A model generated the notes under the pieces. The model saw only the letters and a program-made list of their open reading frames with translations. It had not been told where the DNA came from and did no database searches. Below are positions 33,883 through 41,398 of a stretch of 64,000 nt of DNA, in pieces. Every line of letters starts with the position of its first letter. Position 1 is the first letter of the stretch. Both the position numbers and the translations under genes were made by a program. Source of the stretch: Cellulosimicrobium marinum (lineage in GTDB: Bacteria; Actinomycetota; Actinomycetes; Actinomycetales; Cellulomonadaceae); the NCBI RefSeq assembly GCF_020551945.1, contig NZ_JAJBZH010000002.1, positions 558,001 through 622,000 of the forward strand, written 5' to 3'.

Positions 33883-36014
33883 CGCGGCGCCGCGGAGGGT
33901 CGGCCCCGCGCCGGGGCGGTGCGCGCGTCGCGGCGGTCGCCGTGTCCGTCGCTCTGCTGGCGACCGGGTGCTCGATGTTCGCGTCCGACGCGAGCCCTGG
34001 CGCCGGGGGGAGCGACGCGCCGGGCGCCGTGCCCGTGGCCGCGGACCTCACCGGGACGGCGCCGGACGTCGACCCGGGGATCCTGCCGCAGGAGTCCGTC
34101 GCCCCGCCGCCGGCCATGCGTCTCGCGGACGGTCTCGTCCCGCCGACGAACCGGTGGTTCTCCGGCCTGGTCTTCGGCGACGAGCCGCTGCCCGTCTTCC
34201 CCGTGCCGCTCGCGGTCGGGGTGACGGACGGCGGGTTCGGCGTGGGCCTGCCCGACGTCACGGTCACCGAGACGTCGGTCGTCGGGCCGTTCGTCGCGCA
34301 GGTGGGGGTCGACGTCGGGGCCGCGTCGTCGCAGGTCACGGCCTACGACACCGCCTCGGTGACGCTCACGCTGCACGACGCCGCGGGGTCGGCGCTCGGT
34401 GACGTGACCCTCGTGGAGGGCTCGCCCGTGCTGCGCTACACCGCCGCCACGGACCAGACCGCCGCCCTCACGCAGGCGTTCGCCGCGTCGTCGGACGGGC
34501 TCGTGACGGCCGACGTCGAGGGGCGCACGTGGGTGCTCGTCGGCCCGGGCGGACCGGACGACGCGTCGGCGCTCGCGGACGATGGCCGCACGGTCGACCT
34601 CGCGGCGGGGGAGAGCGTCGCGTTCCTCCCCGCCCCGGACCTGCCCGACGACGCCCCGGACGACGCGCTCGTGACGCTCGCCGAGGCAGCCGCGCACCCC
34701 GTCACGGGGACGACGCTCGCGTACGGCGTGGGCGACGACACCGTGACGACGGCGATCACGTACGAGACCGGGGGCGGTGAGCCCGGGGCGAGGACCGTCG
34801 TCGTGCGCATGCCGCACCAGGCCGAGAGCGACGGTGCGACGTGCGGGCTCGGCACGTACGCGACCGTCCACGGGACGGTGGAGGTGTGCACGGCGAGCAC
34901 GCTCGCGTGGGCGAGCCCCGCCGTCGAACCCGCGGGGACGCTGGACCTGTCCGGGCTCGGCGAGGACGAGGAGGCCGAGCTCGCGGACCAGGTCCGCGCG
35001 GACGCCGCAGCGCGCGAACCGCTGCCGTCCGACACGTACTTCGGCGGCAAGTCGCTCGCCCGCGACGCCAACCTCCTCGTGCTCGCCGAGCAGCTCGGGC
35101 TCGACGACGTCGCGGCGCCGCTGCGCGAGGACCTCGCCGCCGCGCTGCGCGAGTGGGCGGAACCCGGCGCGTGCGCGGCGCGCGACGCGCGCTGCTTCGT
35201 CTACGACCCGGCGGTGCGGGGCGTCGTCGGGCGCACGCCCTCGTTCGGGTCCGAGGAGCTCAACGACCACCACTTCCACTACGGCTACTTCCTCTACGCC
35301 GCGGGCGTCGTCGCGGCCGACGACCCCGACCTCGTGGCCGACCTCGAGCCCGTGCTCGACCTGCTCGCGGCGGACGTCGCGGCGGGCGCCGGCAGCGACG
35401 ACTTCCCGGCGCTGCGCGTGTTCGACGCGTACGCCGGCCACTCGTGGGCGTCCGGGTACTCGCCGTTCGGGGACGGGAACAACCAGGAGTCGGCCTCGGA
35501 GGCGGTGTCCGCGTGGAACGGGCTCGCGCTGTGGGCCGCGGCGTCGGGCGACGCGGACCTGGAGGCGCAGGCCCGCTGGCTGCTCGCCGCCGAGGCGGCG
35601 TCGGCGCGCGCCTACTGGACGGACTTCGACCGCGACGACCCGGCCGTCGCCGGGTTCGGGCACGGGGTGACGTCGCTCGTGTGGGGCGGCAAGCGCGACT
35701 GGGCGACCTGGTTCAGCCCGGAGCCCAGCGCGATGCTCGGCATCGTCGTGCTGCCCTCCCAGCCCGTCGCGGGGTACCTCGCGGGCGACCCCGAACGTAT
35801 CCGGGCGAACCTCGACGAGGCGCTCGCGGGCCCTCGGGACGACCCGGCCTCCTGGGACGTCATGTTCGGCGACCAGCTCCTCATGTACGCCGGGCTCGCC
35901 GGGCCCGACGACGCGGCGTCGGCCCTGGAGGTGGCGCGCGGCCTCCCCGACGAGCGGGTCGACGACGGCAACACCCGCTCCTTCCTGCTGGCGTTCCTCC
36001 TGTCCCGGACCTGA
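33879..36014 (+). CDS. GH81 endo-beta-1,3-glucanase, lipoprotein
   Basis: 711 residues. A lipoprotein signal ends in LLATGC, with C31 as the lipidation site. GH81 blocks are PTNRWFSG (~residue 90), YFGGKSLARDANLL, HHFHYGYFLYAAG, DGNNQESASEAVSAWNG with the catalytic glutamates, and DWATWFSPEPSAMLGI. It cuts beta-1,3-glucan. The GTG start overlaps the HlyD-like stop. A membrane-anchored glucanase behind a synthase parallels the cellulase of bacterial cellulose operons and points to a beta-1,3-linked product. Confidence 0.9.
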   Translation: MTRRRGGSAPRRGGARVAAVAVSVALLATGCSMFASDASPGAGGSDAPGAVPVAADLTGTAPDVDPGILPQESVAPPPAMRLADGLVPPTNRWFSGLVFGDEPLPVFPVPLAVGVTDGGFGVGLPDVTVTETSVVGPFVAQVGVDVGAASSQVTAYDTASVTLTLHDAAGSALGDVTLVEGSPVLRYTAATDQTAALTQAFAASSDGLVTADVEGRTWVLVGPGGPDDASALADDGRTVDLAAGESVAFLPAPDLPDDAPDDALVTLAEAAAHPVTGTTLAYGVGDDTVTTAITYETGGGEPGARTVVVRMPHQAESDGATCGLGTYATVHGTVEVCTASTLAWASPAVEPAGTLDLSGLGEDEEAELADQVRADAAAREPLPSDTYFGGKSLARDANLLVLAEQLGLDDVAAPLREDLAAALREWAEPGACAARDARCFVYDPAVRGVVGRTPSFGSEELNDHHFHYGYFLYAAGVVAADDPDLVADLEPVLDLLAADVAAGAGSDDFPALRVFDAYAGHSWASGYSPFGDGNNQESASEAVSAWNGLALWAAASGDADLEAQARWLLAAEAASARAYWTDFDRDDPAVAGFGHGVTSLVWGGKRDWATWFSPEPSAMLGIVVLPSQPVAGYLAGDPERIRANLDEALAGPRDDPASWDVMFGDQLLMYAGLAGPDDAASALEVARGLPDERVDDGNTRSFLLAFLLSRT

Positions 36015-36101
36015 CCGAGGGCGGTCCGTGCCAGGCTCCGACGGGGCGGTGGCACAATCCTCCTCCGGGGGCTCCACACGAACTTCACCGACAGGAGAGT
36101 C

Positions 36102-37442
36102 ATGAGCGCCATCGGGTGGCGGGTCCACGGCAACGGGAGGACGGTCGCACCGGGCGACGTCGTCGACCCCGACGAGCGGCTCACCTGGCCGCGCACCATC
36201 GGCATCGGCATGCAGCACGTCGTCGCCATGTTCGGTGCCACGTTCCTCGTGCCGCTCCTCACCGGGTTCTCGCCCGCCACGACGCTGTTCTTCTCCGCAA
36301 TCGGCACCGTCGGGTTCCTGCTCCTCACCGGCAACCGCCTGCCGAGCTACCTCGGGTCGAGCTTCGCGTTCATCGCGCCCATCGGCGCGGCGACGGCGTC
36401 GCAGGGACAGTCCGTCGCCGTGGGTGGCATCCTCGTCACCGGCCTCGTCCTCGCAGTCGTCGGCCTCGTGGTGCACCTCGCCGGCGCCCGCTGGATCGAC
36501 GTCGTCATGCCGCCGATCGTCACCGGCACGATCGTCGCGCTCATCGGCCTCAACCTCGCGCCCGCCGCGTGGGGGAACTTCCAGCGGGCGCCCGTCACGG
36601 CCGTCGTCACGCTGGCGTCGATCATCCTCGTGAGCGTCCTGTTCACGGGCATCCTCGGGCGTCTGTCCATCCTCGTCGGCGTGCTCGTCGGGTACGTCGT
36701 CGCGGTGGTCCGGGGCGAGGTGGACTTCGAGCCCGTGCGCGACGCCGCGTGGTTCGGCCTGCCGGAGTTCGTCACCCCCACGTTCGACGTCGCCGTGCTC
36801 GGCCTGTTCGTGCCCGTCGTGCTCGTGCTCATCGCGGAGAACGTCGGCCACGTGAAGTCCGTCGCGGCGATGACGGGCAAGAACCTCGACGACCTCACGG
36901 GCCGCGCGCTCCTCGCCGACGGGCTCGCGACGACGTTCGCCGGGGTCGGCGGCGGGTCCGGCACCACGACGTACGCCGAGAACATCGGCGTCATGGCCGC
37001 GACGCGCGTGTACTCCACCGCGGCGTACTGGGTCGCGGCCGCGACCGCGCTCCTGCTGTCCCTCTCGCCGAAGTTCGGGCAGCTCATCGCGACGATCCCC
37101 GACGGCGTCCTCGGCGGTGCCGCCACGATGCTCTACGGCATGATCGGCGTCCTCGGCGCCCGCATCTGGGTGCAGAACAAGGTCGACTTCTCCGACCCGG
37201 TCAACCTCACCACCGCCGCCGTGCCGCTCGTCATCGGCATCGCCAACTTCACGTGGACGACCGGCGACCTGACGTTCGAGGGCATCGCGCTCGGTACCGC
37301 CGCCGCCCTCGTGATCTTCCACGTCATGCGGACCGTCGCGCGGTGGCGCGGCACGAGCCAGGAACCGGCCAGCCCGGCGTCGGTCCCCGGCGGTGACGAG
37401 ACCGCCGTCCACGACGTGCAGGACGCCCGCGACGCGACCTGA
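36102..37442 (+). CDS. Uracil/xanthine permease (NCS2 family)
   Basis: 446 residues with about 14 membrane segments. The NCS2 region includes GMQHVVAMFGATFLVP near the N-terminus, IAENVGHVKS, and the GGGSGTTTYAENIG loop, which is typical of uracil permeases. It imports uracil with protons. AGGAGAG precedes the ATG. Monocistronic. Confidence 0.92.
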   Translation: MSAIGWRVHGNGRTVAPGDVVDPDERLTWPRTIGIGMQHVVAMFGATFLVPLLTGFSPATTLFFSAIGTVGFLLLTGNRLPSYLGSSFAFIAPIGAATASQGQSVAVGGILVTGLVLAVVGLVVHLAGARWIDVVMPPIVTGTIVALIGLNLAPAAWGNFQRAPVTAVVTLASIILVSVLFTGILGRLSILVGVLVGYVVAVVRGEVDFEPVRDAAWFGLPEFVTPTFDVAVLGLFVPVVLVLIAENVGHVKSVAAMTGKNLDDLTGRALLADGLATTFAGVGGGSGTTTYAENIGVMAATRVYSTAAYWVAAATALLLSLSPKFGQLIATIPDGVLGGAATMLYGMIGVLGARIWVQNKVDFSDPVNLTTAAVPLVIGIANFTWTTGDLTFEGIALGTAAALVIFHVMRTVARWRGTSQEPASPASVPGGDETAVHDVQDARDAT

Positions 37443-37458
37443 CGCCGCCGAGCTCTGT

Positions 37459-37518
37459 GCCGAGCCCCGGGTTGTGCGGCAGGGACGACTGATCCTGCCG
37501 ACCAACCCGGGGTTCGGC
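37459..37518. repeat. 60-nt palindromic element, copy B (intergenic)
   Basis: Starts GCCGAGCCCCGGGTT and ends CCGGGGTTCGGC. Its inner halves GCGGCAG and CTGCCG complete near-perfect 24-nt arms. It lies between the convergent permease and GNAT genes, where it could also act as a two-way terminator. Confidence 0.8.
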
Positions 37519-37562
37519 AGGGCCCGGTTCCCGGGGGACCGACCCAGCCGGAGGCGCGGACG

Positions 37563-38174
37563 TCAGAGACGCAGGCCGAGGGTGTGGCCGCCCTCGGTGC
37601 TCGCGAGCTCCACGAAGCCCAGGTGCCGGTAGAAGCCCACGGCACCGACGTTCGCCCGACCGACGCCGAGGTGGACGCCGGGGACACCGTCGGCCCGCAG
37701 CGCGTCGAACAGGGTCTCCAGCAGACGTCGGCCGTTCCCGCCGCCCTGCGCCTCGGGCAGCAGGTCGACGTGCAGGTGCGCCGGGTAGGCGTCGACCACC
37801 GCCGCCGGGGCGCGGTGCGGGGCGTGGATCTGCTCGACGAGCGCCGCGTCGCGCGACCCCGCCGGGAAGGCCCCGCGCGGGTACCTCTCGCGCAGCGGCG
37901 GCCACCACTCGCGCTCGCACGCGTCCTCGAACGCCGCCGTGTCCCGCGCGCCGAGCACGTACCCCGCGGGCAGGCCGTCGGCGTCGAGCACGAACGCCAG
38001 CCCGGGCTCCAGGGCGAGGTACGCGCCGAGGTACACCTCGCCGAGCAGCCGCGGGTCGGCGTACAGGTCGGTCGCGTCGGCGCCGGAGGCCCCGGTGCGC
38101 AGGCAGATGTCGTACAGGCGCGCGACCTCGCGCGCGTCGGAGGTCCGGGCGGGCCGGATGGGCAGCGGGTTCAT
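37563..38174 (-). CDS. GNAT-family N-acetyltransferase
   Basis: 203 residues. The GNAT acetyl-CoA loop is seen as QGGGNGRRLLETLF (~residue 150), followed by VGAVGFYRHLGFVEL. The N-terminal IRPARTSDAREVARLYDICL is standard. Similar to O-GlcNAcase-associated or general small-molecule acetyltransferases. Substrate unknown. Confidence 0.88.
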   Translation of the reverse strand: MNPLPIRPARTSDAREVARLYDICLRTGASGADATDLYADPRLLGEVYLGAYLALEPGLAFVLDADGLPAGYVLGARDTAAFEDACEREWWPPLRERYPRGAFPAGSRDAALVEQIHAPHRAPAAVVDAYPAHLHVDLLPEAQGGGNGRRLLETLFDALRADGVPGVHLGVGRANVGAVGFYRHLGFVELASTEGGHTLGLRL

Positions 38175-38209
38175 GGTTCCGTTCGACGATCAGGGCGGGC
38201 GGGGCCCGG

Positions 38210-38878
38210 TCAGCCCTCCGTGGCCGCCTCGTCCTCCGCCGGAGGGACGGGCACGGGGCGGGGGGTGACCTGGTCCAGGGGGACGCACCCCGTGACGCTC
38301 TCCATGGGGACGTCGGCCTCGAGCCCCACGAGCTCGGGGTCCACCGGCCCGTCGAAGTCCGCCCCGACGTACAGGGTGACGCTCCCGCCCTCGCGGTCGT
38401 CGAGCACGAGACCGGGGTCGGGGTAGTGCGCGGCGAGCGTGTAGGCCTGCGCGATCCCCTCGGCACCGAAGTGGATCTGCGTGGTCGCGACGCTGTCGGG
38501 CTTGTCGTCGCCGTCGAGGTCGGGCGCGTTGCCCGACGCGTCGACGCTGAAGCCGCGTTCGAGGAGCACGTCCTCGTTGAGGCCCGCGAGCGGCTCGTCG
38601 CGCCCCGAGGCGTTGAGGACGGTGACGTGCACGCGGCGTGCCGCGACCGGAGCCGTGCCCTCGGGCAGGCACGGGGCGTCGACGTCCGCGAGGTCGTCCA
38701 CCGTCTCCGGGGTGGACAGCGCGCGCTCGAACGGCGCGTCGATCGCGCCCGTGTAGACCGCGAGCGCGCCGAGCCCGACGACGGCCAGCGCGGCGATGAG
38801 CAGCCCGAACACGACCGCCTGCCGCTCGTGCATGCGCCGGCGGCGCACGGAGCGGGCGTGGTCTGGCTCGGTCGTCAC
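38210..38878 (-). CDS. Membrane protein with LytR_C (LytR C-terminal) domain
   Basis: 222 residues with a basic cytoplasmic start, one helix (FGLLIAALAVVGLGALAVY) and an extracellular LytR_C domain beginning VHVTVLNASGRDEPLAGL. Such free LytR_C proteins are common in actinobacteria and are linked to the cell envelope without a known activity. The GTG start is 25 nt from the stop of the upstream VapB-like gene, so they form an operon. Confidence 0.83.
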   Translation of the reverse strand: MTTEPDHARSVRRRRMHERQAVVFGLLIAALAVVGLGALAVYTGAIDAPFERALSTPETVDDLADVDAPCLPEGTAPVAARRVHVTVLNASGRDEPLAGLNEDVLLERGFSVDASGNAPDLDGDDKPDSVATTQIHFGAEGIAQAYTLAAHYPDPGLVLDDREGGSVTLYVGADFDGPVDPELVGLEADVPMESVTGCVPLDQVTPRPVPVPPAEDEAATEG

Positions 38879-38903
38879 GCCAGAAACCTACCCGACGGCG
38901 GCG

Positions 38904-39200
38904 TCAACGGACGGTCAGCACGCGGGCGTGGAGGATGGCCCGCTGCTGCAGCGCGGCGCGGACGGCGCGGTGGAGGCCGTCCTCCAGGTACAGGACACCC
39001 TCGTACTCGACGACGTGCGCGAACAGGTCGCCGAAGAACGTGGAGTCCTCGGCGAGCAGGGCCGTGAGGTCGAGCGTGCGCTTCGTCGTCACGAGCTCGT
39101 CGAGCCGCACCTGGCGCGGCGGGACCTCGGCCCAGTCCTTGGCGGTCACCCTGCCGTGGTCCGGGTAGGGGCGTCCGTCCCCGACGGCCTTGAAGATCAT
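38904..39200 (-). CDS. Conserved small protein, annotated elsewhere as VapB-family antitoxin
   Basis: 98 residues from the ATG at 39200 (MIFKAVGDGRPYPDHG). It resembles a highly conserved actinobacterial protein that often sits beside LytR_C genes and carries 'RQVRLDELVTTKRTLDL' and 'YLEDGLHRAVRAALQQR'. Databases often name it VapB antitoxin, but no PIN-domain toxin is adjacent here. The name is therefore doubtful, and a housekeeping role is more likely. A second ATG at 39209 is possible. Confidence 0.75.
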   Translation of the reverse strand: MIFKAVGDGRPYPDHGRVTAKDWAEVPPRQVRLDELVTTKRTLDLTALLAEDSTFFGDLFAHVVEYEGVLYLEDGLHRAVRAALQQRAILHARVLTVR

Positions 39201-39366
39201 GCGGCACATCCTAGGTGCCCGACGCCGTACCGCAGGCCGTGCGTCCACGCCCGGTCACGTCGTCGTCACGTTTCCACCACGAACCCCCCGTCCCGTGGGG
39301 GACGGACCTCCTGACGTCGGCACACCCTCGCGACGCGGGCCGCGTACCGCGGGTCGCGGGACGCCG

Positions 39367-39416
39367 GTCAGAGAGCCGTCAGGGACCCCGCCCCGACCGT
39401 CAGGGATCCGTCAGGA
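39367..39416 (+). promoter_or_regulatory. Predicted KdpE binding sites of the kdp operon
   Basis: GTCAG occurs at 39367, 39378, 39399 and 39410, with spacings of 11, 21 and 11 bp. These are two direct-repeat pairs on one helix face, the arrangement of OmpR-family regulators. The second pair reads GTCAGGGATCCGTCAGGA, and a possible -10 (TAGAAC) follows 27 bp later. A near-identical box precedes trkH. Confidence 0.65.
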
Positions 39417-39526
39417 CACCACCCGGACCGGACCCCGCGGTCGTAGAACGGGCTGTGGGCACGACGTCCGTGCCCCGGCCCCGCGGACCCCGCGGCGGCC
39501 GCCGTCCGCTGCAGAAGGCGACCCCC

Positions 39527-39622
39527 ATGGCCGACCTGGCCCTTCTCCTGCTCACCGCGGCGTTCTTCGCCGCCGTCGCGCTCGTCGCACGCCGCCACGG
39601 ATCGTCGGGAGGCACCCGATGA
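39527..39622 (+). CDS. 31-aa membrane peptide upstream of kdpF
   Basis: MADLALLLLTAAFFAAVALV followed by a basic tail, one membrane helix. The stop overlaps the kdpF start (ATGA). Its size, topology and coupling resemble a second KdpF-like peptide. A duplicate or ancestral Kdp small subunit is possible. Not in the classical kdpFABC set. Confidence 0.6.
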   Translation: MADLALLLLTAAFFAAVALVARRHGSSGGTR

Positions 39623-39711
39623 TGGTCCTCGACTGGATCGCGCTCGTCGCCGTCGTCGGCGTGCTCGGCTACCTCTTCGTCGCGCTCCTGCGCAGCGACC
39701 GGGCCCGGTGA
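39619..39711 (+). CDS. kdpF: KdpF small subunit of the K+-transporting ATPase
   Basis: 30 residues, almost entirely one helix ([19 protein letters not shown]), with the usual charged end SDRAR. KdpF stabilises the KdpABC complex. It lies between the 31-aa peptide and kdpA, with only seven bases to the kdpA GTG. Confidence 0.8.
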   Translation: MMVLDWIALVAVVGVLGYLFVALLRSDRAR

Positions 39712-39718
39712 GCGCCCG

Positions 39719-41398
39719 GTGACCGGAACCGACCCCGCGGTCGTGTGGGCCGCCGTCGGGCAGGTCGGGCTGCTCGTCGCCGCCCTCGCCGCCGTCCACG
39801 CCCCCCTCGGGGCCTACATGGCCCGCGTCTACACCTCGCCCCGGCACCTGCGCGTCGAGCGCGCCGGGTACCGGCTCGCGCGCGTCGACCCCGACGCCGA
39901 GCAGACGTGGAGCACCTACCTCCTCTCCCTGCTCGGCTTCTCGTTCGTGTCCGTCCTTTCGCTCTACGGCCTCGGCCGCCTCCAGGCGCACCTGCCGCTC
40001 GACCTCGGGTTCACCGGCCTCGACCCCGCCGGCGCGTGGAACACCGCCGTCTCCTTCGTCACCAACACCAACTGGCAGTGGTACTCCGGCGAGGCCGCCG
40101 CCGGGCACCTGCTCCAGATGGCCGGCTTCGCCGTGCAGAACTTCGTCTCCGCCGCCGTCGGCATGTCCGTCGCGATCGCGCTCGTGCGCGGGTTCGCCCG
40201 CTCCGGGACCGACGCGCGGATCGGCAACTTCTGGTCCGACCTCACCCGGTCCGTCGTCCGCATCCTGCTGCCCCTCGCGTGCGTCGCCGCGGTCGTGCTC
40301 GTCGCGAACGGCGTCATCCAGAACCTCTCCCCGCACACCGCCGTCCAGACCCTCGCCGGCGGCACCCAGCACGTGCTCGGCGGCCCCGTCGCGTCCCAGG
40401 AGGCCATCAAGGAGCTCGGCACCAACGGCGGCGGGTTCTTCAACGCCAACTCCGCCCACCCGCTCGAGAACCCGAACCCCGTCACCAACCTGGTCGAGAT
40501 CTTCCTGCTCCTGCTCATCCCGTTCACCCTGCCCCGCACGTTCGGGCTCATGGTCGGCGACCGGCGCCAGGGACTCGCGATCCTCGGCGCCATGGCCGGG
40601 CTGTTCGCCGTCGCCCTCACCCTCGCGACCTGGTCCGAGCTCGCCGGACCCGGCGCCGCACCCCAGGCCGCCGGAGCCGCCATGGAAGGCAAGGAGACAC
40701 GCTTCGGCCTCGCCGCGAGCGCCCTCTTCGCCACCGCGACCACCGGCACGTCGACCGGCGCCGTCAACGCCATGCACGACTCCCTCACCGCGCCCGCCGG
40801 GGGAGTGGTCCTACTGAACATGCTCCTCGGCGAGATCGCCCCGGGCGGAGTCGGAGCCGGTCTCTCCGGCATGCTCGTCCTCGCCGTCGTCGCCGTGTTC
40901 GTCGCCGGGCTCATGGTCGGCCGCACCCCCGAGTACCTCGGCAAGAAGATCGGCCGCGAGGAGATCACCCTCGTCGCGCTGTACGTCCTCGTCACGCCCG
41001 CCGTCGTGCTCGTCGGGACGGCCCTGTCCGTCGTCCTGCCCGCCGGCCTCGCCGGACAGCAGGAGACCGGCCCCCACGGCCTGTCCGAGATCCTCTACGC
41101 CTTCGCGTCCGCCGGGAACAACAACGGCTCCGCGTTCGCCGGGCTCAGCGTCGGCACGCCCTACTACAACACCCTCCTCGGCCTCGCGATGCTCGTCGGC
41201 CGGTTCGTGCCCATCGCCCTCGTCCTCGCGCTCGCCGGGCGCCTCGCGTCCCAGCGCACCGTCCCCGCGTCGGTCGGCACGCTCCCGACCCACCAGCCGC
41301 TGTTCGTCGGCCTGCTCGGCACCGTCGCGCTCGTCGTCGTCGGCCTCACCTTCGTCCCCGTCCTGTCCCTCGGTCCCGTCGTGGAGTCCTTGTCATGA
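39719..41398 (+). CDS. kdpA: KdpA, K+-binding subunit
   Basis: 559 residues, normal length, with ten membrane helices expected. Selectivity-filter blocks are seen as [39 protein letters not shown] and [11 protein letters not shown], all matching the superfamily of K+ transporters. It moves K+ driven by KdpB. The GTG start follows kdpF, and the stop overlaps kdpB (ATGA). Confidence 0.96.
   Translation: MTGTDPAVVWAAVGQVGLLVAALAAVHAPLGAYMARVYTSPRHLRVERAGYRLARVDPDAEQTWSTYLLSLLGFSFVSVLSLYGLGRLQAHLPLDLGFTGLDPAGAWNTAVSFVTNTNWQWYSGEAAAGHLLQMAGFAVQNFVSAAVGMSVAIALVRGFARSGTDARIGNFWSDLTRSVVRILLPLACVAAVVLVANGVIQNLSPHTAVQTLAGGTQHVLGGPVASQEAIKELGTNGGGFFNANSAHPLENPNPVTNLVEIFLLLLIPFTLPRTFGLMVGDRRQGLAILGAMAGLFAVALTLATWSELAGPGAAPQAAGAAMEGKETRFGLAASALFATATTGTSTGAVNAMHDSLTAPAGGVVLLNMLLGEIAPGGVGAGLSGMLVLAVVAVFVAGLMVGRTPEYLGKKIGREEITLVALYVLVTPAVVLVGTALSVVLPAGLAGQQETGPHGLSEILYAFASAGNNNGSAFAGLSVGTPYYNTLLGLAMLVGRFVPIALVLALAGRLASQRTVPASVGTLPTHQPLFVGLLGTVALVVVGLTFVPVLSLGPVVESLS

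Noticed and set aside
33303-37505. A 1400-codon minus-strand ORF across the HlyD, GH81 and permease genes
   Set aside because: Antisense shadow in high-GC DNA. It crosses three well-supported plus-strand genes and has no recognisable domain.
38904-39200. A functional toxin-antitoxin pair with the LytR_C gene
   Set aside because: The partner gene is a membrane-anchored LytR_C protein, not a toxin.
39745-41394. Long upstream extension of the kdpB reading frame
   Set aside because: The frame is open back to 39745, but that part overlaps kdpA and is Arg/Pro-rich shadow sequence. The ATG at 41395 overlaps the kdpA stop.
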